Shown in pieces: positions 10,781-22,989 of a DNA stretch of 64,000 nucleotides; position 1 is the first letter of the stretch, and each line of letters begins with the position of its first letter. Made by a program: the position numbers and the translations under genes. The stretch lies in the NCBI GenBank assembly GCA_022478985.1, contig JAKSZP010006605.1, positions 62,001 through 126,000 on the forward strand. Reading direction: 5' to 3'. The DNA comes from Massospora cicadina (taxonomy: Eukaryota; Entomophthoromycota; Entomophthoromycetes; Entomophthorales; Entomophthoraceae). The notes below the pieces were generated by a model. That model was not told where the DNA came from, ran no database searches, and was given only the letters and a program-made list of their open reading frames with translations.

Positions 10781-12739
10781 TCAGCGATAACCTTGGCTCA
10801 CTTACTTTAGAGGCTGACTCACTGCTCAGGGGTTCTACTCCACGCAGACTAGACATCAGACAGCCTTCTCTAACATAACAATCGCTCTTGCTAAGCAAAT
10901 TCTCCTTAGATGCCACCCCTTGTAGCATCAATTGCTTGTATAAACTGTCTACGCCCATGGTGAATTTGTTGACACCCTTCAACATTATCTGACTTGCGTT
11001 GGACCTTAGGACATAATGGGATACTTTCCAACCTCTTCCTTGGCTTTATCAGCACCAAGGTATCAGCAATTGAGCGTGACTTACAAAAAGGGCAGGTATC
11101 AGACTGGTTAATGGACACAGAGTATTTGGTTATCCCAGACTGGTTACTGGTGGATGCTACACTTAATACAACAAAAGTGAAAACAAAAGGATAAACTTGA
11201 GATTCAGTAAAAGGAGTTTTTAATTTAGATAAAGTGGAAGTATTTTATACTTTTCTGTAAATTTAAGATATAAAATAAATAAGATATAGAGGAATGATTA
11301 GAAATTTGGGGTTTTATTAGGAGTATTTTTCAAGATCATCTAGTTAGAAGACTTCTGACTTCTGCTTTCATCACTTTATCAATTTGAGGTAATATTTGTA
11401 GCCACAAGGTCCATATCGTGGTTGTTACTTCTGAACCTGGATGTCAAGGAGCCTTTTTAATAGGCCCCACTTCTGGGGTTTGGGCCATTGTTTACCCTAA
11501 AAATATTATTGGTTTAACAAATCAAGTATTACCCTGCTTGACATAAGGGTTGAGTAATGGCGCTCCTACAATGCGCCTCACATTGTGGTTTTGAGTGACT
11601 CTTAAAATTAGATAGTTGCATATTCTATAATATTCGCCTTTAAACCTCAAATTCTCACATGAGTGTAACTCAGTTGCTCATCATTTTGCCACTGGCGAAA
11701 TGTAAATTATTTCATCCCCCCCAAAGGTATAAAAGGGTAAATTTTCATAGAGAGTTCAGCAGCGACGTCATTTTCATAAATCAACTCATCTGACTCCTCA
11801 GGGGGTGAAAAATTACTTGCATGACATCATTTTGCATACTCTGAAAATTATTGCTTATGATTTCATCCTGACCTGATGGAAAATATCTTATCTAATTTGA
11901 CCTATAAAAGGGCCTTGATTGCCCCCATCCACAGTGAGCTGGTCGCCTGTACCTCCACTGGTTGGGGATTATTTTCATGTATTTCACTGGTCAAGGAATG
12001 ACATTATGTAACAGTAACAGCTTCATCCGTGATTTTTTATCTAAATGTTTTTAAAAGTTATCTGTTTTTATCAAAAATAAACAAGAGAGTTATATAGAAA
12101 AGGCATCCAATTTCCTTGTTGGCACCCCAAGGGAATGATAAAATTGTAATGAATTTAGCCATTAAGAACCATATGAAACAATGATTACTTCATCTGCTTA
12201 GTCAGATGCTGCCACTGTATAAGTCAGGACTCTTCTGGGTTAGATTTCCAAAGAGCATATCCCAACGCCTTTATCCAACCACAGCGGATTGACCTTATTA
12301 AGCTAGCAACCTGCTTAGGTAATAGAACCTTTTGCCCATTAAAAGCAGGTCACATTGCTTTAGTAATAGGCACTATTTGCTGCCAATAAAATAGTTGTCA
12401 ACGCTTCAGCAACTGCTAATATACCCTTATTGATTAATAAGAATTACCTAATTGATCCGCATGAGATAACCTTATTGTTAATTTTAAATTACTGAATAAA
12501 CTCCTGCAAGCATTGTTGTAGATCACCCTGGCAGAACATTAGTTAACCCAGAAGAATCAAAGCTGTAAACCAGTTGATATCCTATTAACAATTAAAACAA
12601 ACAAGTTACCAAAAAATAATGATAACTCCCACATCTGCTATGAGGGTTTCTTATAATACATCATCCCCAGAGGATAGAACAGATACATACATTATAATAT
12701 ATTAAATTGGATGATGTGAGATTTTCAAAAACCTCAACA
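10781..12739 (-). repeat. LTR or fused LTRs, 5' LTR of E2 and possibly 3' LTR of E3
   Basis: On the element strand it starts TGTTGAGG at 12739 and ends at the E2 primer binding site. It includes the same inverted repeat as the E1/E8 LTRs (ACCTGC / GCAGGT at 12309-12350). At about 1.96 kb it is longer than the other LTRs here. Just outside 12739 a polypurine stretch (minus strand AAGCAGGGGGATT) is present, as expected for a 3' LTR of an element to the right (E3). So it may be one shared LTR or two LTRs joined; a possible internal start is near 11519. Confidence 0.6.
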
Positions 12740-12752
12740 AATCCCCCTGCTT

Positions 12753-13420
12753 GACCAGATAATCTAGCAAAGTTAGAGTTTGAGAGTTGGACTCCACTTT
12801 ATTCTGTGGCATAAATTATCCAGTATGGTTAAAATAACTTGGCAGAGTTAGATCTTTTCCTTGCTTGATGTATCTTTTCATGGCCATTCTTGGCAGCGCG
12901 GTTACACTTCCCCTCTCATTTTCACTGCTGCCTCCTGCATGCAGTTTCAAAGCTACATGCTGCACCAGAAAAACTTTGGTCAATTTTACCAATAATATTT
13001 TCTGAATGCTTGTTTCCTAGATTTGAGCTTTAACTGCTACACGCCATATAATGATCACTTCGTCAATCCTTCTGATGAATCCCTAAAGCCTGTCTTTACC
13101 CAGGTTTGACTTCTCTTATTTGATCAGCAAAGAATTTTAGGTTCTCTTTCATAACGACTCTCCACAGTGAATCCAGTAACAACACAAGCTGATCCTGCTA
13201 AATTGTTCACACTCTCTTGATTTTCTTTACTTCTGTTGTAGTTTTTCCTCCTTCCTCAACCAACATCAGAATTGAACCACCGCCAGATTTACCTGATCAC
13301 TGCAAAAATAAAAAAATATTTTGTTATCTAACATATATTTAAAGAGATTTCGCTATAAATAAATATATTATAATTTTCTTATAATTCTATTTATTATACT
13401 TTTTCTATGTATTTGTTATG
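12753..13420. other. AT-rich spacer of E3, no gene seen
   Basis: No frame of interest on either strand. It corresponds in position to the region that in E8 carries the opposite-strand ORF, but I could not recognise that ORF here. The last 150 bases are nearly pure A/T. Confidence 0.4.
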
Positions 13421-13427
13421 TTATACC

Positions 13428-14600
13428 TTAATTTATATTTTTAATCCAACACTTTATGTATCTTCTAGGGACAAAATTCACTATATGACCATCTGCAATG
13501 TTTTTCAGTGTATAGGTGTCCATCACTATCTTGTTGATAATCTCAAACAGACCTGACCATAGGGCGTTCAACTTGTTTCTTATTCCAAATACGTGGGTAT
13601 CACAGTGGGATACCCTATCCCACATGGTAATTTTTGAGCGCTGTGCAGTTTTCATCATCTTGTTTTTTTGCTCTAATTAAAATTTTTATGTTATATTAAG
13701 CTCTTGTGATTGCATTTCAATCATGATATATTTCAATTGGGTTTTATATGTCTGCACTCATCCTCAAATATGTTTCTACTATAATTATAAAATTAGTGTT
13801 AGTGGAGCTCTTTGTCCATATAAAAGTTTGAATGGCATTTCCCTATTGCAGTATTATTACGAATAGTGCTTTCATGTAACTAAACTCAGATAAGGTCTAA
13901 AGAATAGTTTACCCTTCTATCAAATTTTTCAGTGTAGGAACTAGAGTTTTATTGACTCTTATACCATTCCGTTTGTTTCTGGATGTTTTGGAATGGACAC
14001 TACCCATCTTATTCTCATTAATTCACTTAGCCTTGAAATCATGTAGAATGTAAAGTTGATTATATTATCACTGAGTAATACTATTGGGCATCCATGCTGT
14101 TATACTTCTTGGTTCAGTTTGGATTTTGTGGTGCTCAATGCATCAACCCTGCTCAAGGCCTTGGTTTTGACCCATCTAGTCAGATGATCTACTGCAACTA
14201 TAATTTATTTTACTCTTTCAGTAAAAGCAATCATTGGCCTCATCACATCTTATACATCTTATGCCAAGTGAACCCAGGGCGCACTAGCCAATATACTACT
14301 ATGTTCTTATGGGGCTTGTGGAGTTGACACTTCACGCAACATGCTTGATAATATGCTACATCATTATTAGTTGATTCCCAGTAATACTAGCAAAGGGGAT
14401 ACATTGTTTACTTAGGCCACCATGTCATACCACTTTGTACATGGTTTTTATAATTGCTGAGCATTTCAACGATTTAAGGTAAATATCTCTTTGTATCAAT
14501 TGATTTATATAGCTGCACATTCTTTATATCACCACTTTCCATAACATTCTTCTATGTGCTTTAAATCTCCTGGGTTCATCCCTGATATTTCCTTTGATCC
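13428..14600 (-). pseudogene. E3 integrase, broken
   Basis: The C-terminal domain is the best part (13658-13428): DRVSHCDTHVFG, NKLNALWSGLFEII and TLKNIADGHIVNFVP. Further upstream (13700-14460) the core is in pieces, with a readable LLSDN motif near 14080 and finger residues near 14430. Stops are frequent. Confidence 0.75.
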
Positions 14601-14613
14601 TCATTAGAATAAT

Positions 14614-15165
14614 TGTCAGGATACTAGATCAAAAACAAATCACAATACTTACTTATAAATTGAGCTGCAGTGAATTGACTCTCAAGCCTATTCAAACGTA
14701 GTCTTACCTTGATGGCACTGAACCCAAATTAAGTCAGGAATCTGCAAGAATTTGAGAATTGATGGAGATGACTTCAGGAATCTCGTCCCCAGCTCCTGAA
14801 TCAAAGAAGGCGCAGTTTCCACTACTCCAGTCATGGGGCAATTAAGTACAATGAGGGTGCCGCCCAGGCGGTCAATCTGGAAGGTCATGAAAGATCCTGA
14901 TTGGATGGGGCCACAAAGATAATTGAGGCGCCGTTTCCCTACGCACCCTATAAATAAAGACACATTTTAATTTAATTAAGTGGTCAGTATTCATTTCATC
15001 CTTTTATTTTTGACTTCCTCTTCATAATTGGCTCAGCTATTGGTTATGAACTCAAGTTTTATTAAGTTTTGATGTTCAAATTCTGATGCAATCACTTTCC
15101 ATAAATTTTCAGCTTTTAACTACCTTCAAACCTTGGCGACAGTCTAGAGGACTGTAACGCCAACA
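14614..15165 (+). repeat. E4 5' LTR (552 bp)
   Basis: It begins TGTCAGGATAC and ends GTAACGCCAACA. It aligns along its whole length with 26839-27388, including a shared GGTGCCGCCCAGGCGGTCAA segment and CACCCTATAAATA, a likely TATA element, near 14945-14957. Confidence 0.9.
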
Positions 15166-15170
15166 AAAAA

Positions 15171-15185
15171 TGGTTCTCACTACAG
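15171..15185 (+). other. E4 primer binding site
   Basis: TGGTTCTCACTACAG five bases after the LTR end, one mismatch from the site in E1, E2, E8 and E10 (T for G at the fifth base). Confidence 0.7.
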
Positions 15186-15289
15186 GTGCTCTGAACTTTT
15201 ATAAACGAAAACATCTATTACAAACAATGGAGAATACTAGTAGTCCTTAAGATCAATCTGCTAATCAGTCAAGAAGCATTGTTCTATGG

Positions 15290-17280
15290 ATTAGTACCTT
15301 GCGGTATGAAGTACAATTCATTCAGCCTGAGAGTTTAACAACCAGCCCACATTCCAATTCTCCCTGCCTTCTGTTGACAGAAGTCAGTACCAACTTAAGT
15401 ATGAGAACCTTAACAATGATGCCCAACAATAAAAATGGCATCTACTCTGTGGGTACCCGCTCCAGCCACTTCTGCGCCTCTTTTGTGCCCTCTACCATGT
15501 AGGACCTATATGCCTCAGCCCAAAAGCCAGCAGGAGAACTTACCATGGGACCCAAATGTTACCTCGCAACTTTGTCCACCTGGCTATACATCACCTACTT
15601 CAGCTATTTGGGTTTCACCATCATGAAGTCTCCTAACAACAGGGGTTCGCCCAGGCCTTATACTCCCACATTGTCAATTTCTACAACGCGGCCTCTTCCT
15701 TTGTCCACGACAGCCATGAGGCCATTATCAATAACTAATGATTAATCAACAAGGCAAAAGACTAAATTGCGTTGTTTGATAGAAGAATCTCTGGTTATCT
15801 TGAGGACTGGCTGCATCAGAACATCCAACTCCTTGAGGCAAGTAATTAGTGCCTTTTTCAAGTTAAGGATCTGGTATGGACCCTGCAACAACACTTTCAT
15901 AATCTGGCCTCTTGTGACTATATCTCTGAGGGTGAAGGTCCTGAAGGGCCTAGGGGGCCTGAAGGCCCCAATGAGCATGAGAGATCCAAAGGACAGAGGG
16001 TCCCTTTGGACCTCCAGGGCCCTCAAGTCCTTCATCACTCACTCTCAATGCCCTGATGACCCATGGCAAAAGGATGTAATAGCAGCTTTGACTGCCTTAC
16101 ACCTTTAAATTTGGAATGTAGCTCAGGGGTGTAAACTCCAAGTTGATGGAGTCCCCTTCAACCCTAAGGTCTCCATTGAGGCACTGTCATACAAAATGGA
16201 CAACTTCAGCGCCTTCAATAAGATTACTGATAGTCGCATTTTCAGCTCAAACAAACTTGTCAAGGGTTTAAAACACGTTTGACCACCCTCATGAGCCAGG
16301 TTTGCCTTCAGGGCACCGACATTTAACCACTTAATGAGCTGGTTGCAAATAAGGCTTCCATTTTCCTCCCTCAACAAAAATGGGATAATATCCAAGAGGA
16401 CCTTGAGGGCCTACAGCAACCGCTAGACCAGCAGGCTCTAACAACTATGCGGATACTGAGATCCCTTTGCCAGCGCCCATCCCTGGTGTTAACACCCTCT
16501 CCAATCCTCTTGTAACTCTCATTAATCCTAGTTTTAAAGAAAGTTTTACCTCCAGAAATGAAAGCGTTGTCTTCTTCCTGTACGCATATAAGAGTTTTCT
16601 GGAGGAAGCCACCATCTGGTAAGAGGTGATGCATATCCACTCTTGCCTCAAAAGTAATTCCTGGGAGATCATGACCCCCATTTGAAGTAGTGCAATACCT
16701 GGGAACGGGTCATACAGCCTTAATACAAGTGTTCAACAGTAAATTAAACCCTGACTAACCAAAAACAAGAGTTCATGGGTATCCGCCTGAATAAAAAAGA
16801 AAGCCCATGGAGTTTGCCAGCCATTTTTATGCCAAAGCACAACCCTTAGCCACTACTAATTATATTACCTTGGATAATGCTATAACCTCTGTCATCTACG
16901 CATTGGGATCATACCCTGAGGTTCAAAATCATATGATTTGGCAGAAGAATGGGCTTACCTGTATCCAGGAAATCAAGGAAGCACTTAATAAGATCCCTGC
17001 ATTGACCCTACACTCTAAGGCTACCTCTAGAGATCCCTCTAATTGTCCTTGAGTCCATGTGGTCAAAAAATAGAAGAATCCTCGACCTTGGTGCACCTGC
17101 TGTAACAGTCTCAGACACAGTGCCAAGACCCGCTGGAAACAACTTGCCAAGGAGGTGGAAAAAGGGCTGTTAGTATGAAGGACGAGGCGCTCCATGCTGA
17201 CATCCCTACCACACCTCAAGGACTCTTTAAAACCTTGAATAAACCTGTAGCTATTGCACCTGGAGAAGAGGTTTTGGTAT
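15290..17280 (+). pseudogene. E4 Gag, broken, with degenerate zinc knuckle
   Basis: The best frame is 16807-17052 (EFASHFYAKAQPL, IYALGSYPEVQNHM). It runs through a stop into CTCCNSLRHSAKTRW near 17095-17140, a C-X2-C-X4-H knuckle whose last Cys is replaced. The region 15300-16800 has short open pieces in all frames and no recognised motif; it is assigned to Gag by position between primer site and protease. Confidence 0.55.
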
Positions 17281-17349
17281 CCATTTATAATAAATAAACT
17301 GATACTGCTTACTCTTCTTCTGATAACTCTACCATGTTTCTCATGCTAC

Positions 17350-17660
17350 ACCCCAGTTTGTAAGTCTGGTTACCTGCATTGCAGTTCGAGTTTATAAGAT
17401 ACTGGTTTTCGCCATAGTCAACTGTGGCTCCACTATGAATATCATATCATTCAAGTTAATTAAGAGCATCCAAATTGCTTCAGATTTGCCCCACTATATC
17501 GAGTATGTCACAGCTGGCCCACAATACACCTAAACTATAGAGGCCTATTCCTCTCTATCAGTACAGTTCAGAAAGCTCACTGTAAACACCCCCGCTGTTG
17601 CACTAAATAACCCTAGCTATGAACTGCTCCTCAGGACTCAGTTCCTATAAGAAGTTCAGC
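17350..17660 (+). pseudogene. E4 protease, broken
   Basis: Decayed sequence in which NCGSTMNI-like and AGPQYT-like pieces align with the protease loops of the other lineage I elements. The position between the zinc knuckle and the dUTPase is the main support. Confidence 0.45.
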
Positions 17661-17839
17661 CATAGTCCATTACAATGATGACTTTATACCCCTACTAGGG
17701 CATCAGGTCCACCTGATCTTTGAAACCTCTCATGACAGTAAGATGGAAGTCATAGCACGAGCCTGTTTACCAGAGAGTGAAGGCTGAATTATTCAGCTTG
17801 AGTACACATAAGAGGCCCTCAAGTCGATTGCCTCCCCCT

Positions 17840-18140
17840 GCTGTTGGTCAATAGGGCATGCCGATCTACTTACCTAGGGCAACTACAATACCTCCAAAGT
17901 CTCAAGCCATTGCTGGCACCTGAGCCTATGTTAACATCCCCTCTGGATACCTAATGGATATCTGAGGCTTAGACACCTGTCCACCAAGGAGGTGCTAGCT
18001 TGCCCAGGAAATCTAAATTCAGCTTATGCTAGATCCATATCAGTGTTGCTGGCTAACCTTATTGATAAACCCAAAATAATAGGTTAATCAGTCCCACCAT
18101 TTATGTCCGCCTCCTACCAGTGGATGCTGTTGACAACGTC
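17840..18140 (+). pseudogene. E4 dUTPase domain, cut off by E5
   Basis: One frame reads TTIPPKSQAIAGT, a stop, then AYVNIPSGYLMDI. A second reads CPGNLNSAYARSISVLLANL followed by IDKPKIIG. These match the dUTPase pattern: V-I-P-P-G with a following strand, I-P-x-G, then P-G-V-L-D-x-x-Y-x-G-x-I with a strand and Asn. This is the clearest dUTPase of the set with that of E10. The catalytic Asp position is Asn here. E5 inserted just downstream. Confidence 0.65.
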
Positions 18141-19026
18141 TGTCATGTTTACATGATATAATTGAAGGAACCAACTGTTAAGGCAAGGCATGGCGTCAGG
18201 ACTCTAAAAAGGTCAAGATGAAGGACTTCCTTGACTTAAGCACATCTTGGACCAACTCTGGGCATAGGCCAAATACGCCCAGGTTGGTCCAGGGGAAGTG
18301 CGTGATGCCCATCCCTATGTCATGAAAGTTGCACTTAAACAGAGGCTTATGTTCTTAAGATGACAGTTCAGTTAAGCTGGTCATAGAACGGGGGTATAAA
18401 CTCAAAAAATTTTTTAACATTTCTAAATTGGGATGAATCACCTTGCAATCAATAGCTTAAGTTTGTTCAATGTCAAGATATATTACCCTGGCTGATAGTG
18501 GGGTGCTTTGATTGGTTCATTTAGGCTTAGAACTATTTTTACAATTGATGACTCGCCTCCCCTTGCTTAAAGTATGGTTCTTGAAACCAAATTTCCTCAT
18601 TGGTCATCTTCCTTATAAAAAAATCCTGTTAGTTTACAGTTTTTATATGTTTACTTGGAAAAGCCTGCGTGAAAACCTCTTTGGGGAGCCTTGAACAACT
18701 TCATTTGTTTTATTTGCACAAAATCAACTAACAAACTGGTGAACCGCTGGGTCGCCCTGTTCCCCTACAGACCGAGGCTCCCCAGCACTCCAAACCAGAT
18801 CTCCGCTTGTATAAGCACTCACCTTTAAGGTCCACCCAAGTCTTGTTGTTTGTTTGCTATCTATTAATATTTACCGCAATGTACACCATTGTCATGTGTT
18901 ACTTTAGCTTTACACCTCTTGTGGGGCATTTCTCACCATAATACTAATGACTGGTTCCCTGAAAAAGTGTCTGTGCACCGCGCACCACCTTTTTGGGAAT
19001 GGGAGAGTGAAAACACTCTCCTGATA
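18141..19026 (+). repeat. E5 5' LTR (886 bp)
   Basis: It starts TGTCATGTTTA and ends CTCTCCTGATA. It pairs with 23264-24150. The part 18561-18887 is nearly identical between the two LTRs while the flanks are clearly more diverged. Confidence 0.85.
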
Positions 19027-19289
19027 TTAGACGACCAACCTCTTTTATTTACATGCTATAGAATTATTCGTGTGGGGCATTTGCTGAGTGCAAATTGGGT
19101 GCACCTGCCATTTGTTATGGCCTTGATGGGGTTCATCACCATTTTCTCATTTAGACAATGGTTGGGGAGACTTGTTATTCTCAATACTCTAACTGGGAAG
19201 TGCCTACCCTCCTTTCTCATACATGGTGGATATGGATGCTTCACAATCTAGTAGTTGTGATTCCCCAACTTTCCACCAAAATGAACAAA

Positions 19290-19990
19290 AACAATATAAA
19301 ATAATTACTTTTTGGCACCGCGTTCAGACATTGCAGGAGGGATCATCAATGAAGGGCTGGTGGTGATGTCCTTGGATAACGATGCACAACTTAGCCAACA
19401 AAATGGGTATGGGGTCGTTCATGTCCCAAAAGCGTTTTATAACGCCAATTCCTTATACAAATATGAGCCTATTATCATCTCTTGTGGCTCAAATTTGGAA
19501 CCTATTTTAGTATATCATATAACTCAGAGAACCCGCGTTTGATTCCTGCCATAATTCGCAGAACACAGGAGGTGGAAAAGATGCTACTTTTCAGTATAAA
19601 AATACTTATACTATTGCTGAAGATATGATGAGATATGTGACCACAGTAGTAAGAGCGGCCAACTATCCCTCACCATTCTATAAAGTGGAAACATACCCTG
19701 TAGGCAGGCTTATGCCTGAAGAAATTTCTTATGGTGAAGTTTTAGCGTTTTCTGCTTTAAATAAAGACCATTCAGGATATTTTTTGTTGACTGCTACCCT
19801 TTCATCCACTTCAGGTAAAATTAGCACAACAATTTTGGTGGAAACCTGAGCATTTAAGAATTTTATAGACCAAGACCTAGCCGACTACCTTGAGCTGAGA
19901 AACGTGCCAGGTGGTATGGTTAGAGGAGGGGCTTCCCAAGGTATTACCACGCTGAAGGTTCTAGGGTTAGTGGATTATCAAGTTGGCAAG
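19290..19990 (+). pseudogene. E5 Gag remnant and protease
   Basis: Only about 760 bases separate the 5' LTR from the protease, so most of Gag is missing compared with E6. The frame 19312-19542 matches part of the E6 pre-protease region. The protease reads LLTATLSSTSGKISTTILVE, then a stop, AFKNFIDQDLADYLELRNVP. The D-T-G-A-S active site has become E-T-stop-A-F. Confidence 0.65.
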
Positions 19991-20279
19991 TATCATTTAG
20001 CAGACCATTTCTAAGCAGTCAAAAACCTTTTGTACCCATTATTTTGGGGGTAGAGTGGTGGCGAAAGTTTGACGCCAGATCTAACTTGAAAAACAACACC
20101 TTTTCCTTAACTTTAGAATAATGGTCATGTATTAGTTGTCCCTTTGTCTGAGGCTAATTCTTAAGGAGATCTGCCCCACTGGCCCCAATATCCACACACT
20201 CATTTTTGCTCCGTTTCTAAAGCCCTCTCTAGAGGTACCCATACCTTTCTGTTTGGAGGGGCTGGAATCTTCATTTGAT

Positions 20280-21590
20280 GCGGCTTCAGTCAATGTACTA
20301 TCAGCTCATTCAGAGTTTGATTGCGAATTCAAGCTTACCATTAATATGGTGCGTATATCTTCCCCAAATTGCCCTTTGACTATGTGGGAGGAAGCGGCCT
20401 TAGATGTGTGGGTTAAGGGGCATTTAGCTAAAGGCGCAATATTTCATCATACCTTCCCAGTATGCTTCCCATTTCTCTTTGTGGAGAAAGCCAATGGTAC
20501 TTTACACCCATGCGTAGATTAAAGGAACCTAAACAATGTCACTGTACCAGATTTACACCCAATACCACTGGACTCTCAGATTGCACACTATATGGAGAAG
20601 GAGAAAGTCTTCTACAAACTGGATTGTTTAAACACGTTCAAGAAGATCTGGATCAAGAAGGGCCAGGAGTGGGGAACCGCATTCCATACCAGAAAAATGA
20701 TTTCCAATTCCGGATTATGCCATTTGGGCTTTAAAATGCCACCTGAATTTTTCAAAGCTGTATTGATTTGGCTTTGGGGGACCTGCTGTGAGTATGCGCG
20801 GTAGCCTGCATGGATGATACTCTGGCGTTTTCCCCTGATCATGAGTACCATGCAATACACCTTTGTCAAGTGGTGAAAAGGTTAAAAGAAGCCAAACTTG
20901 CGCTGAAAAAATAAGTGTTAAATCTTTAAGTCCCTAGTCACCTTCCTGGCCAACGTCATATTTGACTAAGGACTCATGATAACTCCAGACAAGGAGAAGG
21001 CGATTAGTGAGTGGCCCACCCCAACTTTAGTCAAGAAATTGAAGAGATTTTTGGGGACTTGTGCAATCCTTAAGAAATTCATGCCCAAACTTTTTGAGGT
21101 GGTGGCGCCCTTGTATAAGGCGAGTGGAGCTAAAGTGCTCCAGTAGTCCCGTTTTTTGCAGGATGCCTACTAAAAGTAAAGTACACCCTGTTGTCCACCT
21201 CTGTCTTTCGCCATGTAGATCAGAAAAGTAGTTCATTGTGTCTACTGATGCCTTCAAATTTTCATAGCAGCTGACTTATTACATTTAGGTGAAGATGGAA
21301 TAGGGCATCTGGTGGGGCATGTTTATTGGAAGATGTCCCTGACTGAGTTAAACTACGTTGTTTATGACAAAGAGTTATTGGAAGTGGTTATTGAGCTTAC
21401 ATTATGGCATCATCACTTGCATGGTTCATCCTAAACATTCTGCATGCACACAGATCATCAGGCCTTATTGTATTACCGCACGCCTCATGTCTTGACCTCA
21501 CAGAAAACCCGCTAGCATGAGACACTAGCTCAATTTGTGTTTTCCTATGAGTTTACTCATGGCAAGGAGAATTGTTTGACAGATGCTTTG
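20280..21590 (+). pseudogene. E5 reverse transcriptase and RNase H, broken
   Basis: RT starts near WEEAALDVWVKGHLAKGAI and continues with FPFLFVEKANGTLHPCVD, a stop, RNLNNVTVPDLHPIPL and VFYKLDCLNTF. The polymerase box is CMDD at 20807-20818 in place of YMDD. The thumb ends with FEVVAPLYK near 21120. RNase H and connection pieces are LNYVVYDKELLEVV and HTDHQALLYYRTPH near 21340-21485, ending LTDALSC near 21600. Several stops and shifts. Confidence 0.85.
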
Positions 21591-21639
21591 AGCTGCAGCC
21601 CTGCACTAGCTCCAGATCCCAAGGAAATACAAGTGCTAT

Positions 21640-22840
21640 TAATCATATCATGATTCCACCAGGTAAGATTGTGTCTCAACTTCACTCTTCCTCAGCCCAT
21701 AGGCTAGTGCTTGCTCCTCTGGAAAATGTGGAGGAATATGTTATGTTCAGAAAGGTAGTCCTTTCACAGCCTCTGTTGGCTGAATATACTATGGTCCTTG
21801 CCAAGAGTGAGTTAAATCAGGAGGACATTACCAGGGGTTGCCATATGAAGGATAAGATGGTGTGGTTTGAGGGACGCCTATGGGTTCCCGCTGGACCATA
21901 TCGCATGGAAATCATCAGGGACCATCATGATGGAATCACCATTGGTCATCCTGGGAAGGCAAAGACTCTGGAGCTAATTCGCCGCACCTAAAATTGATAG
22001 GGATTAGCTACGCAGGTGGCCAGGTCTTGTAAAGCGTGCCTGGTTTGCAGCCAAATGAAGCTAGCTTGCCAGCCACTAGCAGGGTTGTTGGTACCAGTTC
22101 AAAAGGCTGAAGTGCCATAGACTTCTTTATCAGTGGATTTTATTGTGAAATTACATGTATCCGATGGATACTATGCCATCATGGTAGTGGTGGACCGTTC
22201 TACCTAGTTCGCTTACTTTATTCCCTGAAGAACCATGGTAACCGCGGCTGAGATGGATATGCCTTCATCTTTCATGTGTTTGCTCTTCATGGGGTCCTCC
22301 AAGAAATAACTAATGATTGTGGACCCCAGTTTATCTCTGTATTTTTGGGAAGAGTTGTGAGACTCTTCATACCCGTCCCTGCATTCAACTACCTATCATC
22401 CCCAATAAGATAGGCAGACTGAAAGAGTGAACTAGTGCTTAGAGCAGTTCCTGCGGTGGTACACCACCGCGGACCATTTTGCTTCGGCTTCCCATCTCCA
22501 TATGGCCCAATTAAGCTATAACAACGCCCAATATGCATCAATCAGTTGTTTTACCTTCTAGGTCAACTGTAGATTCAACACTGCATTAAACATGGAACCA
22601 CTTTGTGGATCCAAAGTAGAAGAGGTGGTAAACTTTGCAAAATGATCAAGAAAATACACAAGGGGATGAGCACAAACTTGTATGCAGTTATTCAAGCTTA
22701 TAAGGAGAACGCGGATGGGAATAGATGGGTAGGTCCTGCATGCAAGGAAGGAAATCTCATGATTCTAGACGCTAAAAAGAGCCTCATCAAACAACCATGT
22801 AATAAACTGAGATCAAAGAGGATTGTGCTTTAACGCATTG
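21640..22840 (+). pseudogene. E5 integrase, broken
   Basis: The finger is at 21870-22055 (RDHHDGITIGHPG, CKACLVC). The core starts SVDFIVKLHVSDGYYAIMVV at 22134. The second aspartate motif is lost to stops (NDCGPQF-like sequence in a shifted frame near 22313-22335). The STTYHP motif at 22389 and an ERVN motif near 22425 mark the third catalytic position. The C-terminal part ends in the frame 22603-22833. Confidence 0.8.
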
Positions 22841-22989
22841 TCAGAAAGGTGGGCCACGCCTCATAATAGTTGGATACTCCCCACTAATTCTAGACCTTTT
22901 TGATCTTCCATTAAAGAAAGCTTACGTTGTTTAAAGCCCCCTACCAGAGACTCCAGAGGATTATCTCGCGGATGGGCTCCAGAGTAGGA

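Larger units (their letters stand above)
5546..12739 (-). mobile_element. E2: Ty3/gypsy element, lineage I, decayed
   Basis: The minus-strand order is LTR (10781-12739), primer binding site (10763-10777), Gag, protease, dUTPase-like domain, RT, RNase H and integrase. The 3' LTR is not seen; E1 begins where it would be expected. All domains have frameshifts. The primer binding site and the protease-dUTPase-RT order put it in the same lineage as E1, E4, E8 and E10, but the protein sequence is clearly a different family from E1/E8. Confidence 0.8.
12740..14613 (-). mobile_element. E3: Ty3/gypsy element, lower part
   Basis: The 3' part of a minus-strand element with a polypurine tract at 12740-12752, a noncoding spacer and the integrase. 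It is cut by E4 at 14614 and resumes at 27389-27507 with the end of RNase H. The 5-bp sequence ATAAT is present at 14609-14613 and again at 27389-27393, which is the E4 target-site duplication. The integrase C-terminus is closest to E1/E8. Confidence 0.8.

Noticed and set aside
19525..19545. A second B-box-like sequence (GTTTGATTCC)
   Set aside because: No T stem, A box or duplication around it; it lies in the E5 pre-protease region.
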